Shown here piece after piece: positions 16,861-26,865 of a stretch of 64,000 nucleotides of DNA (the first letter of the stretch is position 1; every line of letters begins with the position of its first letter). The stretch comes from Phytoseiulus persimilis. Lineage: Eukaryota > Arthropoda > Arachnida > Mesostigmata > Phytoseiidae. A program made the translations under genes and the position numbers. The stretch lies in NCBI GenBank assembly GCA_037576195.1, contig CM075103.1, positions 24,428,001 to 24,492,000 of the forward strand. Reading direction: 5' to 3'. Under the pieces are notes generated by a model, which was not told the DNA's origin, did no database searches, and was given only the letters and a program-made list of their open reading frames with translations.

Positions 16861-19290
16861 CTCCCGAGTCTGGAGAGGTGATTCCGGTAAGAGTCTGACT
16901 GTACTTTTCAAAAGCTGGAGGGGTGATTCCGAAACCAATCTGAACATACTTTTCAAAACCTGGAGGGGTGATTCTAGAACCAATCTGACCATACTTTTCA
17001 AAACGTGGAGGGGTGATTCTAGAACCAATCTGAGCATTACTTTCCAACTCTGGAGGGGTGATTCCGAGACCAATCTGAGCATTACTTTCCAACTCTGGAG
17101 GGGTGATTCCGGGGTCAATCTGAGCATTACTTTCCAACTCTGGAGGGGTGATTCCGAGACCAATCTGAGCATTACTTTCCAACTCTGGAGGGGTGATTCC
17201 GGGACCATTCTGAGCATTACTTTCCAACTCTGGAGGGGTGATTCCGAGACCAATCTGAGCATTACTTTCCAACTCTGGAGGGGTGATTCCGGGGTCAATC
17301 TGAGCATTACTTTCCAACTCTGGAGGGGTGATTCCGAGACCAATCTGAGCATTACTTTCCAACTCTGGAGGGGTGATTCCGGGGTCAATCTGAGCATTAC
17401 TTCCCAACTCTGGAAGGGTGATTCCGGGGTCAATCTGAGCATTACTTTCCAACTCTGGAGGGGTGATTCCGGGGTCAATCTGAGCATTACTTTCCAACTC
17501 TGGAGGGGTGATTCCGAGACCAATCTGAGCATTACTTTCCAACTCTGGAGGGGTGATTCCGGGGCCAATCTGAGCATTACTTTCCAACTCTGGAGGGGTG
17601 ATTCCGAGACCAATCTGAGCATTACTTTCCAACTCTGGAAGGGTGATTCCGGGGTCAATCTGAGCATTACTTTCCAACTCTGGAGGGGTGATTCCGAGAC
17701 CAATCTGAGCATTACTTTCCAACTCTGGAAGGGTGATTCCGGGGTCAATCTGAGCATAACTTTCCAACTCTGGAAGGATGATTCCGGGGTCAATCTGAGC
17801 ATTACTTTCCGACTCTGGAAGGATGATTCCGGGGTCAATCTGAGCATTACTTCCCAACTCTGGAGGGGTGATTCCGAGACCAATCTGAGCATTACTTTCC
17901 AACTCTGGAAGGGTGATTCCGGGGTCAATCTGAGCATTACTTTCCAACTCTGGAAGGATGATTCCGGGGTCAATCTGAGCATTACTTCCCAACTCTGGAA
18001 GGGTGATTCCGGGGTCAATCTGAGCATTACTTCCCAACTCTGGAGGGGTGATTCCGAGACCAATCTGAGCATTACTTTCCAACTCTGGAGGGATGATTCC
18101 GAGACCAATCTGAGCATTTCTTTCCAACTCTGGAGGGGTGATTCCGGGGTCAATCTGAGCATTACTTTCCAACTCTGGAAGGATGATTCCGGGGTCGATC
18201 TGAGCATTACTTCCCAACTCTGGAGGGGTGATTCCGAGACCAATCTGAGCATTACTTTCCAACTCTGGAAGGGTGATTCCAGGGTCAATCTGAGCATTAC
18301 TTTCCAACTCTGGAAGGGTGATTCCGGGGTCAATCTGAGCATTACTTCCCAACTCTGGAGGGGTGATTCCGGGGTCAATCTGAGCATTACTTTCCAACTC
18401 TGGAAGGATGATTCCGGGGTCAATCTGAGCATTACTTCCCAACTCTGGAGGGGTGATTCCGAGACCAATCTGAGCATTACTTTCCAACTCTGGAAGGGTG
18501 ATTCCGGGGTCAATCTGAGCATAACTTTCCAACTCTGGAAGGATGATTCCGGGGTCAATCTGAGCATTACTTCCCAACTCTGGAGGGGTGATTCCGAGAC
18601 CAATCTGAGCATTACTTTCCAACTCTGGAAGGGTGATTCCAGGGTCAATCTGAGCATTACTTTCCAACTCTGGAAGGGTGATTCCGGGGTCAATCTGAGC
18701 ATTACTTCCCAACTCTGGAAGGGTGATTCCGGGGTCAATCTGAGCATTACTTCCCAACTCTGGAGGGGTGATTCCGGGGCCAATCTGAGCATTACTTTCC
18801 AACTCTGGAAGGGTGATTCCGGGGTCAATCTGAGCATTACTTCCCAACTCTGGAGGGGTGATTCCGGGGCCAATCTGAGCATTACTTTCCAACTCTGGAA
18901 GGGTGATTCCGGGGTCAATCTGAGCATTACTTCCCAACTCTGGAGGGGTGATTCCGGGGCCAATCTGAGCATTACTTTCCAACTCTGGAGGGGTGATTCC
19001 GAGACAAATCTAACCATTACTTTGCAAATCTAGAGGGGTGATTCCGGGACCAATCTGAGCATTACTTTCCAACTCTGGAGGGGTGATTCCGAGACCAATC
19101 TGAGCATTACTTCCCAACTCTGGAGGGGTGATTCCGGGGTCAATCTGAGCATTACTTCCCAACTCTGGAGGGGTGATTCCGGGGCCAATCTGAGCATTAC
19201 TTTCCAACTCTGGAGGGGTGATTCCGAGACAAATCTAACCATTACTTTGCAAATCTAGAGGGGTGATTCCGGGACCAATCTGACCATACT
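16861..19290 (+). repeat. 45-bp satellite array, about 54 units
   Basis: This is the same 45-bp family as in Helitron-1. The variable middle is mostly gagacc, ggggtc or ggggcc, and the linker tttccaac or ttcccaac. A sub-variant with ctggaagg(a/g)tga clusters at 17400-18920. The left edge grades into the leader through diverged units (cttttcaaaagctgg). A near-identical pair of edge segments ending in tttgcaaatctag lies at about 18970-19030 and 19200-19260. Confidence 0.95.
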
Positions 19291-19923
19291 TTTTTGAGTC
19301 TGGAGAGGTGTCCAGGAAGGCGGTTCAGGAATCGATTCTGACCATACTTTTCGAGGCCGATGGATGCAATTTCGAAATAAATTCAGACCATGTTTCTCGG
19401 AATCTTCAGAGTTCTACGATAGTATCCGACAGAGTTCGAGAAGTTCTATTAGAATCAACAGAACCATTCACGGGAGTCTATGGAGGACCCCAGAGCCTCC
19501 TCCAGCGTTCACACGATTCTACAGAACCGTCCACAAATGCCTCCAAGACCATCTCTGATTGTTTTGTTGTTCAAACAACCGCTCCTAGAACCTCTCATGT
19601 GAGAGATGACGACGAATGTGAAAAAAGAGGGCTATCTAGACCCATCAGATGCAGGAGAAAGAAATCGAGTGTGTAGAACTATTTGAGAGAGGGTTTTACA
19701 CCAAACATGGGATCAGAATCAGGGCGTTTCTAGAATCTCGAGTAGAGGGGTACTCACGAGCCCAGAGACGCTACAAACATTCAAACGAACAACTCTGTTC
19801 ACGTGCCGTGTTCTTTCGAATCCTCTTCAATCGATTGCAGGACTTCCAATTTTGATTGAAAACCAGCGATTCACGTGGTGGAATCGTTCAAATAATCCGA
19901 GTTTTTCACGAACTGCTGAACAA
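19291..19923 (+). other. Helitron-2 leader between satellite and RepHel gene
   Basis: Unique sequence of about 0.6 kb. It starts as diverged satellite-like text (gaccatactttt...tctggagaggtg) and then becomes ordinary sequence without a recognised gene. It probably holds the RepHel promoter, but no clear TATA box stands out. Confidence 0.4.
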
Positions 19924-22900
19924 ATGGGTTCAAGGAGCTCAGAAGAAGACAGTGATACACGGTACGAAGTGGTGAGTGAACATGAACGTGAATACGCAGC
20001 ATCAGAAGACAGTGATACACGTTACGAAGTTGTGAATGAAAATGAACGTGAATACGCAGCATCAGAAGACAGTGATACACGTTACGAAGTTGTGAATGAA
20101 AATGAGCGTACATGCGCAGCATCAAAAGAAAAAAGCGAAAGAGGTCAAGAAACTGAAACACGATCCGAGAAGACTGCTACGGATGAAGCCGAGAAAAAAA
20201 CTCAGCGTCGAGCTCGAGAAGCTGAAAGGAAGGCTAGAAAGAGAGCTTCAGAGAAAACTGAAGAAACGTTTCAACGTCGGATACGACAAGCTGCAGCACA
20301 ATCCGCGAGACGAGCTTCCGAAACGACGGAACAAATAACTCGGCGTCGAGCTCGAGATGCGGAGGCGAAAGCCAAAAAGAGAGCTTCGGAAAGAACCGAA
20401 AAAGCAATCCAACGTCGGATTCATGAAGCTGAAGCGCAACGCTCAAGGAGGGCTTCAGAAACTTCGGAAGAAACAACTCAGCGTCGAATCCGTGAAGCTG
20501 AAGCGCAATCCACGAAGAGAGCTTTAGAAACACTCGAGGAAAAACTTCGGCGTCAAACTCAAGAAGCTGAGGCGCAATCCGAAAGAAGGGCTTCGGAGAA
20601 CGCCGAAGAAGCAGTTAGACGTCGAATTCGTGAAGCTGAAGCGCAATCCTCGAAGAGAGCTTTAGAAACACCCGAGGATACTCTTCAGCGTCGAACTCGA
20701 GAAGCTGAAGCGCAATCCAGAAGAAGAGCTCTGGAGGAAGCCGAAGGAGCAATTAGACGTCGGAGTCGAGAAGCTGAAGCGCAATCCTCAAAAAGAGCTT
20801 TAGAAACACCCGAGGAAACACTTCAGCGTCGAACTCAAGAAGCTGAGGCTCAATCCGAAAGAAGGGCTTCGGAGAACGCCGAAGAAGCAGTTAGACGTCG
20901 AATTCGTGAAGCTGAAGCGCAATCCTCGAAAAGAGCTTTAGAAACACCCGAGGAAACACTTCAGCGTCGAACTCAAGAAGCTGAGGCTCAATCCGAAAGA
21001 GGGGCTTCAGAGAACGCCGACGAAGCAGTTAGACGTCGAATTCGTGAAGCTGAAGCGCAATCCTCGAAAAGAGCTTTGGAAACACCCGAGGAAACACTTC
21101 AGCGTCGAACTCGAGAAACTGAAGCGCAATCCAGAAGAAGAGCTCTGGAGGAAGCCGAAGAAGCAGTTAGACGTCGGAGTCGAGAAGCTGAAGCGCAAGG
21201 TACGAAGAGGGCTTCTGAAACAGCCGAGGAAACGATTGAACGTCGGATGCGAGAAGCTGAAGCTCAAGTCTCTCGAAGAACCGCTGAAACCACCGAAGAA
21301 ACGACTCAACGACGGATCCGAGGAACTAGAGCACAAGCCGCAAGAAGAGCTTCAGAATCCACAACCGAACGCAACTTGCGCCTTTCATCTGACGCCGAAC
21401 TACATCGATCAATGCGTGCTATGAATCTGAGTTCACAGATCGCTCTGGACTCTAGAGAAGTCGGAGCGCATTATCTAGGTCCGATGTGTCACCAATGCGA
21501 ACATTGTCGCGCAAAACATTTCGCGGCCGAACGGAAACCACAGCATCCAAATTTATACTTGGATTGTTGCAATCTTGGCAGATTTCTCCTCAACAAATTC
21601 GACAATTTTCCGCATGTTCTACGACAACTCTTGGTTCGCGGATCAGACTACAGCGCCGAATTTCTGCATCTCCAAAAGAACTTCCACGATCTAATTCGAA
21701 ATTTTAACTCCTCACTCGCAATGGCTTCTATGGGCGCGCAAATCATCAAACCCCGTGGAAGGGGACCATACACTTTTCGTATACATGGGCAGATATACCA
21801 TAACATCGGACCACTGCACCCTGCCAATGATGAAAACGGACAATTCGGACAGATTTACATCCTGGATACCGCGGAAGCGGCGGCTCAAAGGTTACGACTT
21901 CCGCAGAACATTCAATGCAACCCAGGACTACTCGAAAACTTGGGCGCGCTCATCGCTGCAGTGAACCCCTACGCGCGATCCTATAGGATGATGGCGGAAC
22001 TCGAAAGAGCCGAGATGATGGCTGCACGACAAGAAAACCGCACCCCCCTGAACATAACCATGGTTTTTGATGATGTTCGCCCGAGAGGAATCCAAGGAAG
22101 ACTATACGACCTGCCAACAACAAACGAAGTTGCAGTTGTATACGTCGGAGACGATGGTGACGTCCCACCTACACGATCCATTTGCATTCATGAAAGAGGA
22201 GGTACGCTGATAAATATCTCGCACCTAGACAAACGTTGTGATCCGTTGACATACCCTCTACTTTTCCCCACAGGAGAAGATAGTTGGGAACCTTCTCTGC
22301 GAGACAACCGAGGGAAAAGAATTACTCAAAAGCAATTTTACTCCTATTTGTTCGCTGTCCGAGAATCGTTCAATCCCATCCAGCACGCTGGCAAGCTATT
22401 TCAGCAATTCGCTGTTGATTCTTTCGTGAAAATTGAGCAAAATAGATTGAATTACTATCGACAGAACCAAGCTCAAATACGTGCAGAATCTTATCAGAAA
22501 CTTCAAGATTTCTTGGCCGAATGCGACGACAAGTCGGGTCCTGCAGGTCGTCGTATAGTGTTGCCATCCACTTTCATTGGATCGCCACGGCACATGCAAC
22601 AGAGCTATCAAGACGCGATGGCCATTGTTGCCCGTTTCTGGAAGCCAGACATATTCATGACAATAACTTGCAATCCCAAATGGAGAGAAATACGAGAGAA
22701 TCTGTATCCTGGACAGGCCGCCGAAAATCGCCCGGATTTGGTATCGAAAGTCTTCAAATACAAACTGAAAGAAATTTTCAACGACCTATTACAGAAGAAA
22801 GTGTTCGGTGACATCGAAGCATACGTCATGGTGGTGGAATTCCAGAAGCGTGGTTTACCACACTGCCACACATTGCTCATATTAAAAGAGCAATTCAAGC

Positions 22901-25542
22901 CTCGCGCCGCCGAATTGGTTGATCGTGTTTGCTGTGGGGAGATACCAGATCCGATCGCGGAGCCACGTCTGCACGAGGCTGTTAAAGCTTTCATGATTCA
23001 TCGGAACTGTGGAGCATCCAACCCTGAGGCTCCATGTATGAAAGATGGCCGATGCTCGAAGAAGTTCCCGAAGGAGTTACGATCTGAAACATCTATAGCC
23101 AACGACGGCTACCCACATCTGCGCAGAAGAACGCGATTTTCAGCGCAAATCGGACACGTTGCCTATAGTGATGAATGGGTTGTGCCCTATAATCCGTACT
23201 TCCTGCTTAAGTATGGATGTCACATCAACGTTGAAATCTGTGGCATGATTTCTTCCGTGAAATACCTCTACAAGTACGTTTACAAAGGCTCGGACCGTGC
23301 ATCCATCGAAATCAACTCAACTGAAGACGACTGTGATGAGATAAAAAAACATTTGAATGCGCGTTACGTTTGTGCTCCAGAAGCTTTGCATCGCATTTTC
23401 GGATTCGAGCTCCAAGATAGATCTCACACTGTTCTGAGACTCGCAATACACTTGCCCAACCAACAGAACGTCATTTTCCATGACGGCGAAGAGCAATCTG
23501 CACTCGAGAGTGCAACGAACAAGTTCACCACCCTGACGGCTTTCTTCGAATTGAACTCCACGTGGAACAGGCAAACCCTCGGTGTCTGGGACCAAAGCGA
23601 CCTCTTCTACTACCAAATCCCAGAATATTTCGTCTTCAAGCCAAGAACAGGTTGGACCCGCAGGAAACGAGCCACTAAAGGTATTATCGGGCGAATGTAC
23701 ACAGTTTCCCCTCGAGATACGGAGCGGTATGCTCTTCGCATACTTCTGTTGAACATCAAGAGTCCCAAATCGTTCGAAGATCTCAGAACGATCAACGGAA
23801 CATTTTACCCCACGTTCATGGATGCTGCAAAAGCTGCAGGGCTTCTCAATGATGACACCTATTTCCGAAGCAGCCTCGAAGAAGCGTCGTCTTTCCAAAG
23901 TCCGAAAGTTTTGCGAGTTTTCTTCGCATGTCTCATCGCATTTTGTGAAGTTTGTGATATTCAAACTCTTTGGAATGATTTTTCTGACGCTTTGGCTGAA
24001 GATTTCTCCCGTCGTGGCTTTTCAGCCGAAGTTTCGTCTGCTCTAGCGTATCACGACATTTCTGAAATATTGGCAACTCTCGGCGTTCAATTCCAGAACA
24101 TGGTGCCAGTTCCGCAATGCGAGATTCCACAACTCACAACAACTGACGTTGACCATGATCGACACTCTTCGGAAGGCGCTTTCATGTACGCGAACTTGAA
24201 CCCAAATCAGAGAAAAGCAGCTGACGAGATCCTCGAAGCTCTGAGAGAATCCAGAATGGGCTACTTCTTCATCGACGGTCCCGGTGGATCCGGAAAGACC
24301 TATTTATACAACACAATATATAACCTCGCGGTAGGTGAACGGCGTCGCGTACTGTGCGTTGCCTGGACCGGAATAGCTGCAAACCTGTTACCGAACGGTC
24401 GCACCGTGAGCTCAATATTCAAATTGAACGTCAACGACAATAACCGCACATCAACAATGAGCCGCCAACAGAAAGAAGCCAAAAAGTTGGCGGAGTTGGA
24501 CATCATCATTTGGGACGAAATTTCCATGGTGCCTAAAGTAGCGTTCGAAGCAGTTGATACGCTTCTCCGTGACATTTTCCAGAACGACCTTCCTTTCGGT
24601 GGTCTCATTGTTGTCGTGGGAGGAGATTTCCGCCAAACACTGCCGATCGTTGAACGAGGTTCGGCAGCGGATACCCTCCAAGCTTGCGTTCCACGATCGG
24701 GACTGTGGTATAATTTCAAAACTTTCGAACTGACTGAGAATATTCGTTCAAGAGGTAGTGACTCATCATGGCAAGAGTTCCTTCTTCATATCGGAAACGG
24801 GGAATCCGGGAATGCCCAGGGCCACGTGACCGTTCCTTTGGAACTTATGTGCCAAAATGATATCATAGATGAAATTTACGGACCTGTAATACAGCCTGGG
24901 AACTTTGATGAATTGGCCGAAAAAGCAATCTTAGCACCGACGAACGTACACGTCTTCAAGTTAAACCAAAAGATACTCGACCGGCTCTTTGTAACGCACG
25001 CCTCTGAGGAACAGATCTACAAAAGCATCGATGAAATTGTTGAAAACAACCAAGGAGAAAAATCTTTCTTCCCAACAGAATACCTCAACAGTCTAACACC
25101 CACAGGTATGCCTCCTCATGAGTTGCACCTAAAGAAAGGCGCCGTTGTAATGTTGTTACGCAATCTGGATGTCACTCATGGTCTTTGCAACGGAACCAGG
25201 CTGAGAATCGAATGTTTAGGTCGATTCACACTCGGGTGCACCTTCATCGCTGGAGTGAGGCGGGGTGAATTTGTCATCATACCTCGGATCGACAACTATT
25301 GCGACTCGCGGATCCCATTCCGTTTAAAGCGACGACAATTCCCAGTGCGGCTAGCTTTCGCGATGACCATAAACAAAAGCCAAGGGCAAACCTTCTCAAA
25401 AGTCGGACTGTTCTTAGAAAGCCAAGTTTTCAGCCATGGTCAACTGTACGTGGCATTTTCAAGAGTTCGCCACCCCAACCAACTAAAGATAAAAGCGCCG
25501 AACAACATTCTAAAAAACATCGTACTGCGAAATGTCATCTAA
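19924..25542 (+). CDS. RepHel: RepHel protein of Helitron-2 (HUH nuclease plus Pif1-like helicase)
   Basis: One open frame of 1,872 codons from the first in-frame ATG (19924); the frame is open a little further upstream, but only from a TTG. It should nick and join single-stranded DNA and unwind it during rolling-circle transposition. Counting from that ATG: three 20-residue repeats at the start (EDSDTRYEVV...); a very charged region of about 23-residue repeats (about 80-480; R.REAEAQ..RA.ET.EE); cysteines CHQCEHCRAKHF at about 522; the nuclease HUH box GLPHCHTLL at about 980; the paired-tyrosine box KYLYKYVYKG at about 1115; helicase Walker A GPGGSGKT at about 1455; Walker B IIIWDEISM at about 1528; GGDFRQTLPIV; and the late motif QLYVAFSRVRHP near the end. 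All core motifs are present and no stop interrupts it. It is likely the source of activity for the satellite-bearing Helitrons here. Confidence 0.95.
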   Translation: MGSRSSEEDSDTRYEVVSEHEREYAASEDSDTRYEVVNENEREYAASEDSDTRYEVVNENERTCAASKEKSERGQETETRSEKTATDEAEKKTQRRAREAERKARKRASEKTEETFQRRIRQAAAQSARRASETTEQITRRRARDAEAKAKKRASERTEKAIQRRIHEAEAQRSRRASETSEETTQRRIREAEAQSTKRALETLEEKLRRQTQEAEAQSERRASENAEEAVRRRIREAEAQSSKRALETPEDTLQRRTREAEAQSRRRALEEAEGAIRRRSREAEAQSSKRALETPEETLQRRTQEAEAQSERRASENAEEAVRRRIREAEAQSSKRALETPEETLQRRTQEAEAQSERGASENADEAVRRRIREAEAQSSKRALETPEETLQRRTRETEAQSRRRALEEAEEAVRRRSREAEAQGTKRASETAEETIERRMREAEAQVSRRTAETTEETTQRRIRGTRAQAARRASESTTERNLRLSSDAELHRSMRAMNLSSQIALDSREVGAHYLGPMCHQCEHCRAKHFAAERKPQHPNLYLDCCNLGRFLLNKFDNFPHVLRQLLVRGSDYSAEFLHLQKNFHDLIRNFNSSLAMASMGAQIIKPRGRGPYTFRIHGQIYHNIGPLHPANDENGQFGQIYILDTAEAAAQRLRLPQNIQCNPGLLENLGALIAAVNPYARSYRMMAELERAEMMAARQENRTPLNITMVFDDVRPRGIQGRLYDLPTTNEVAVVYVGDDGDVPPTRSICIHERGGTLINISHLDKRCDPLTYPLLFPTGEDSWEPSLRDNRGKRITQKQFYSYLFAVRESFNPIQHAGKLFQQFAVDSFVKIEQNRLNYYRQNQAQIRAESYQKLQDFLAECDDKSGPAGRRIVLPSTFIGSPRHMQQSYQDAMAIVARFWKPDIFMTITCNPKWREIRENLYPGQAAENRPDLVSKVFKYKLKEIFNDLLQKKVFGDIEAYVMVVEFQKRGLPHCHTLLILKEQFKPRAAELVDRVCCGEIPDPIAEPRLHEAVKAFMIHRNCGASNPEAPCMKDGRCSKKFPKELRSETSIANDGYPHLRRRTRFSAQIGHVAYSDEWVVPYNPYFLLKYGCHINVEICGMISSVKYLYKYVYKGSDRASIEINSTEDDCDEIKKHLNARYVCAPEALHRIFGFELQDRSHTVLRLAIHLPNQQNVIFHDGEEQSALESATNKFTTLTAFFELNSTWNRQTLGVWDQSDLFYYQIPEYFVFKPRTGWTRRKRATKGIIGRMYTVSPRDTERYALRILLLNIKSPKSFEDLRTINGTFYPTFMDAAKAAGLLNDDTYFRSSLEEASSFQSPKVLRVFFACLIAFCEVCDIQTLWNDFSDALAEDFSRRGFSAEVSSALAYHDISEILATLGVQFQNMVPVPQCEIPQLTTTDVDHDRHSSEGAFMYANLNPNQRKAADEILEALRESRMGYFFIDGPGGSGKTYLYNTIYNLAVGERRRVLCVAWTGIAANLLPNGRTVSSIFKLNVNDNNRTSTMSRQQKEAKKLAELDIIIWDEISMVPKVAFEAVDTLLRDIFQNDLPFGGLIVVVGGDFRQTLPIVERGSAADTLQACVPRSGLWYNFKTFELTENIRSRGSDSSWQEFLLHIGNGESGNAQGHVTVPLELMCQNDIIDEIYGPVIQPGNFDELAEKAILAPTNVHVFKLNQKILDRLFVTHASEEQIYKSIDEIVENNQGEKSFFPTEYLNSLTPTGMPPHELHLKKGAVVMLLRNLDVTHGLCNGTRLRIECLGRFTLGCTFIAGVRRGEFVIIPRIDNYCDSRIPFRLKRRQFPVRLAFAMTINKSQGQTFSKVGLFLESQVFSHGQLYVAFSRVRHPNQLKIKAPNNILKNIVLRNVI
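20200..21370 (+). repeat. 69-bp coding repeats of RepHel
   Basis: About sixteen units of 69 bases (23 residues) encode alternating Glu/Ala and Arg blocks. Some neighbours are nearly identical (the blocks at about 20560-20700, 20830-20970 and 20970-21110), so the region expanded by unequal exchange or slippage. Arg/Glu/Ala repeats near the N-terminus are common in Helitron proteins, though seldom this many. Confidence 0.85.
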
Positions 25543-25712
25543 ATAAACCGTATACATTACGTAACTGATATTACCCTCTTCATTCATGAATTACAATTCA
25601 GAAGGAAAAACCCAAGCGAACCACCATGCAAAAAATGCGCAATGTGTACCTAATCGAAACGAGGCTAACTTGATGAAGGGGAAAAAATGTACCCGTCTCA
25701 GCACGCGCGAAC
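25543..25712 (+). other. Helitron-2 3' untranslated part
   Basis: A short stretch from the RepHel stop to the terminal GC-rich block. The attcatgaattacaattcagaagg text is AT-rich, and an aataaa at 25543-25548, directly after the stop, could serve as poly(A) signal. Confidence 0.45.
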
Positions 25713-25759
25713 CAACCGCGCGAAGCGCGGCCGACTCCAGTCGGCCGAAGGCCGGCTGG
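25713..25759 (+). repeat. Helitron-2 3' terminal hairpins and CTGG end
   Basis: ccgcgcgaagcgcgg is a perfect hairpin. It is followed by ggccgact-cc-agtcggcc, another perfect one, and then by ggccgaaggcc before CTGG. The hairpins overlap head to tail. The same block, with one or two changes, ends the Helitron at 58705. Confidence 0.8.
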
Positions 25760-26094
25760 TTATATATAGTAAGGATGTATAGGATAGGTAGTGGGGAAGG
25801 ATATCCGATGACGATGGGATGAGGCCCAAGAGTCTGGCTGGCGTCATAACGGGGCGGTGCACCTTATCGTCAGAATTCGGATGCGGGTGACAGTATGGAG
25901 GGGGTCAAAGTTTGGGTAAATCGCGAGGGGGGAGAAGGGGAGGGGGAAGGGGTGGGTGGCCTATGTCCTTCCCGGTGAGCCACCCTACATTATGCAGTTT
26001 GTTCGAAGTCGATCCGATCAATACCAGAGGAGCCTATTGAGGACATACAAACAAACAAACAAACAAACAGACCCTGGATTTATATATATATAGA
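25760..26094 (-). mobile_element. Inverted Helitron-1-type 5' fragment
   Basis: On the minus strand this starts TCTATATATATATAAATCC after AAA and follows the 5' sequence of Helitron-1 and of 15772-16286 for about 330 bases. It ends in ACATCCTTACTATATATAA at 25760. The sequence at 16280-16302 reads the same in the opposite direction, so the autonomous Helitron lies between two inverted copies. Confidence 0.8.
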
Positions 26095-26127
26095 TTTAAA
26101 AGAAAAAGAAGGGAAGCATATACTTAT
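26095..26127. other. BEL-1 sequence with possible antisense poly(A) signal
   Basis: BEL-1 resumes here. The minus strand reads gtaaataagta just after the antisense stop, only a variant of the AATAAA signal. Confidence 0.25.
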
Positions 26128-26745
26128 TTACACAAACGGAGACAGGTTGCGGTGGCGGCCTAGGCCCATTTCGTAGGCATCCGTTTGGCTCTCAGCGTCG
26201 CGCTGCGAGGCGGCGGGGGGCGACGGGCGGGGGTCGTGGGAGGGCCCGGCGGGCGATTCCGACGGCGGGTCCGGGGACGGTTCCGGTTTCCAGGCCCAGA
26301 GCGCTCTGAAAACGCACTCCTCAAGAGCCGCGGGGAATGGCGGCGGCACCGGGTTGCGGGTCCGGAATCGGCGGGCGTTGCAGGCGGCGTCGCAAAAGGG
26401 GCGCCTGGAGTCGAAGCTGAGACGGTCCCAGACATCGCGAGTGGCGTACCTCAGCTGCGCGTTGGGGGGTTGGCCGAATCGCCCCGACACGAGCGCTGCT
26501 TGATGGAACATGCCGAGGGGACTGTACAGGAAGGTGGACATGGCGAGGCAGGCACCACAGTGTTTCGACAGAAAGTGATTTGGGGAGCTTGGTTGAAGCC
26601 GAGATTCGAGTTCGTTCCGTGTTGGGTGAAAGGGAAAATGTCGGTGTCCTCTCGGAAATGACACAATTTCCGTCTCGTTAAAGCTCATCCAGTGTCGGGT
26701 TCGAGACCTCAATTGCTCAAATTTCGGAAGTCTCGGTTGCACCAC
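26128..26745 (-). CDS. Antisense ORF of BEL-1, unknown function
   Basis: The frame runs against BEL-1 gag-pol and lies between pol and the 3' LTR, the same place as the antisense ORF of BEL-2. It is open from 26765; the first in-frame ATG is at 26685 (MSFNETEIVSFP), which gives about 185 residues. It has a basic N-terminal half, a central part with CGACLAMSTF and PFCDAACNAR, and a Pro/Ser/Asp-rich tail. The centre can be loosely aligned with the BEL-2 ORF (AQ....RD...L, then C.AA..A, then PFP). No known family is recognised. No TATA box is seen. It stays open although the BEL-1 sense genes are broken. Confidence 0.45.
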   Translation of the reverse strand: MVQPRLPKFEQLRSRTRHWMSFNETEIVSFPRGHRHFPFHPTRNELESRLQPSSPNHFLSKHCGACLAMSTFLYSPLGMFHQAALVSGRFGQPPNAQLRYATRDVWDRLSFDSRRPFCDAACNARRFRTRNPVPPPFPAALEECVFRALWAWKPEPSPDPPSESPAGPSHDPRPSPPAASQRDAESQTDAYEMGLGRHRNLSPFV

Positions 26746-26865
26746 GCGCGCTAGTTCTAGATACTCAAATTCTCAAGTTCCGGTCGACCATCTCGGGTCA
26801 CCCAAAGAATGTGTCAAATGTGCTTAGGCAGGAAACGAGTTGTGAATTGAGAATTTGGCCGGGAG
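26746..26865 (+). other. BEL-1 3' untranslated region
   Basis: No gene. It ends in ggccgggag directly before the LTR, the likely priming site shared with BEL-2. Confidence 0.4.

Larger units (their letters stand above)
16287..25759 (+). mobile_element. Helitron-2, autonomous, about 9.5 kb
   Basis: Left end: TCCTTACTATATATAATCGG after an A at 16286. Right end: a GC-rich hairpin block closing in CTGG (25756-25759) before a T, which fits the CTRR rule. The same pair of ends bounds the Helitron at 51541-58705, where an empty site proves them. Inside are serial copies of the 5' leader (16287-16860), about 54 satellite units (16861-19290), a 0.6-kb leader and one large RepHel gene. It lies within BEL-1. 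Confidence 0.82.

Noticed and set aside
16568-19033. Plus frame of 821 codons and two minus frames above 700 codons
   Set aside because: Same satellite effect; no conserved domain and three frames open at once.
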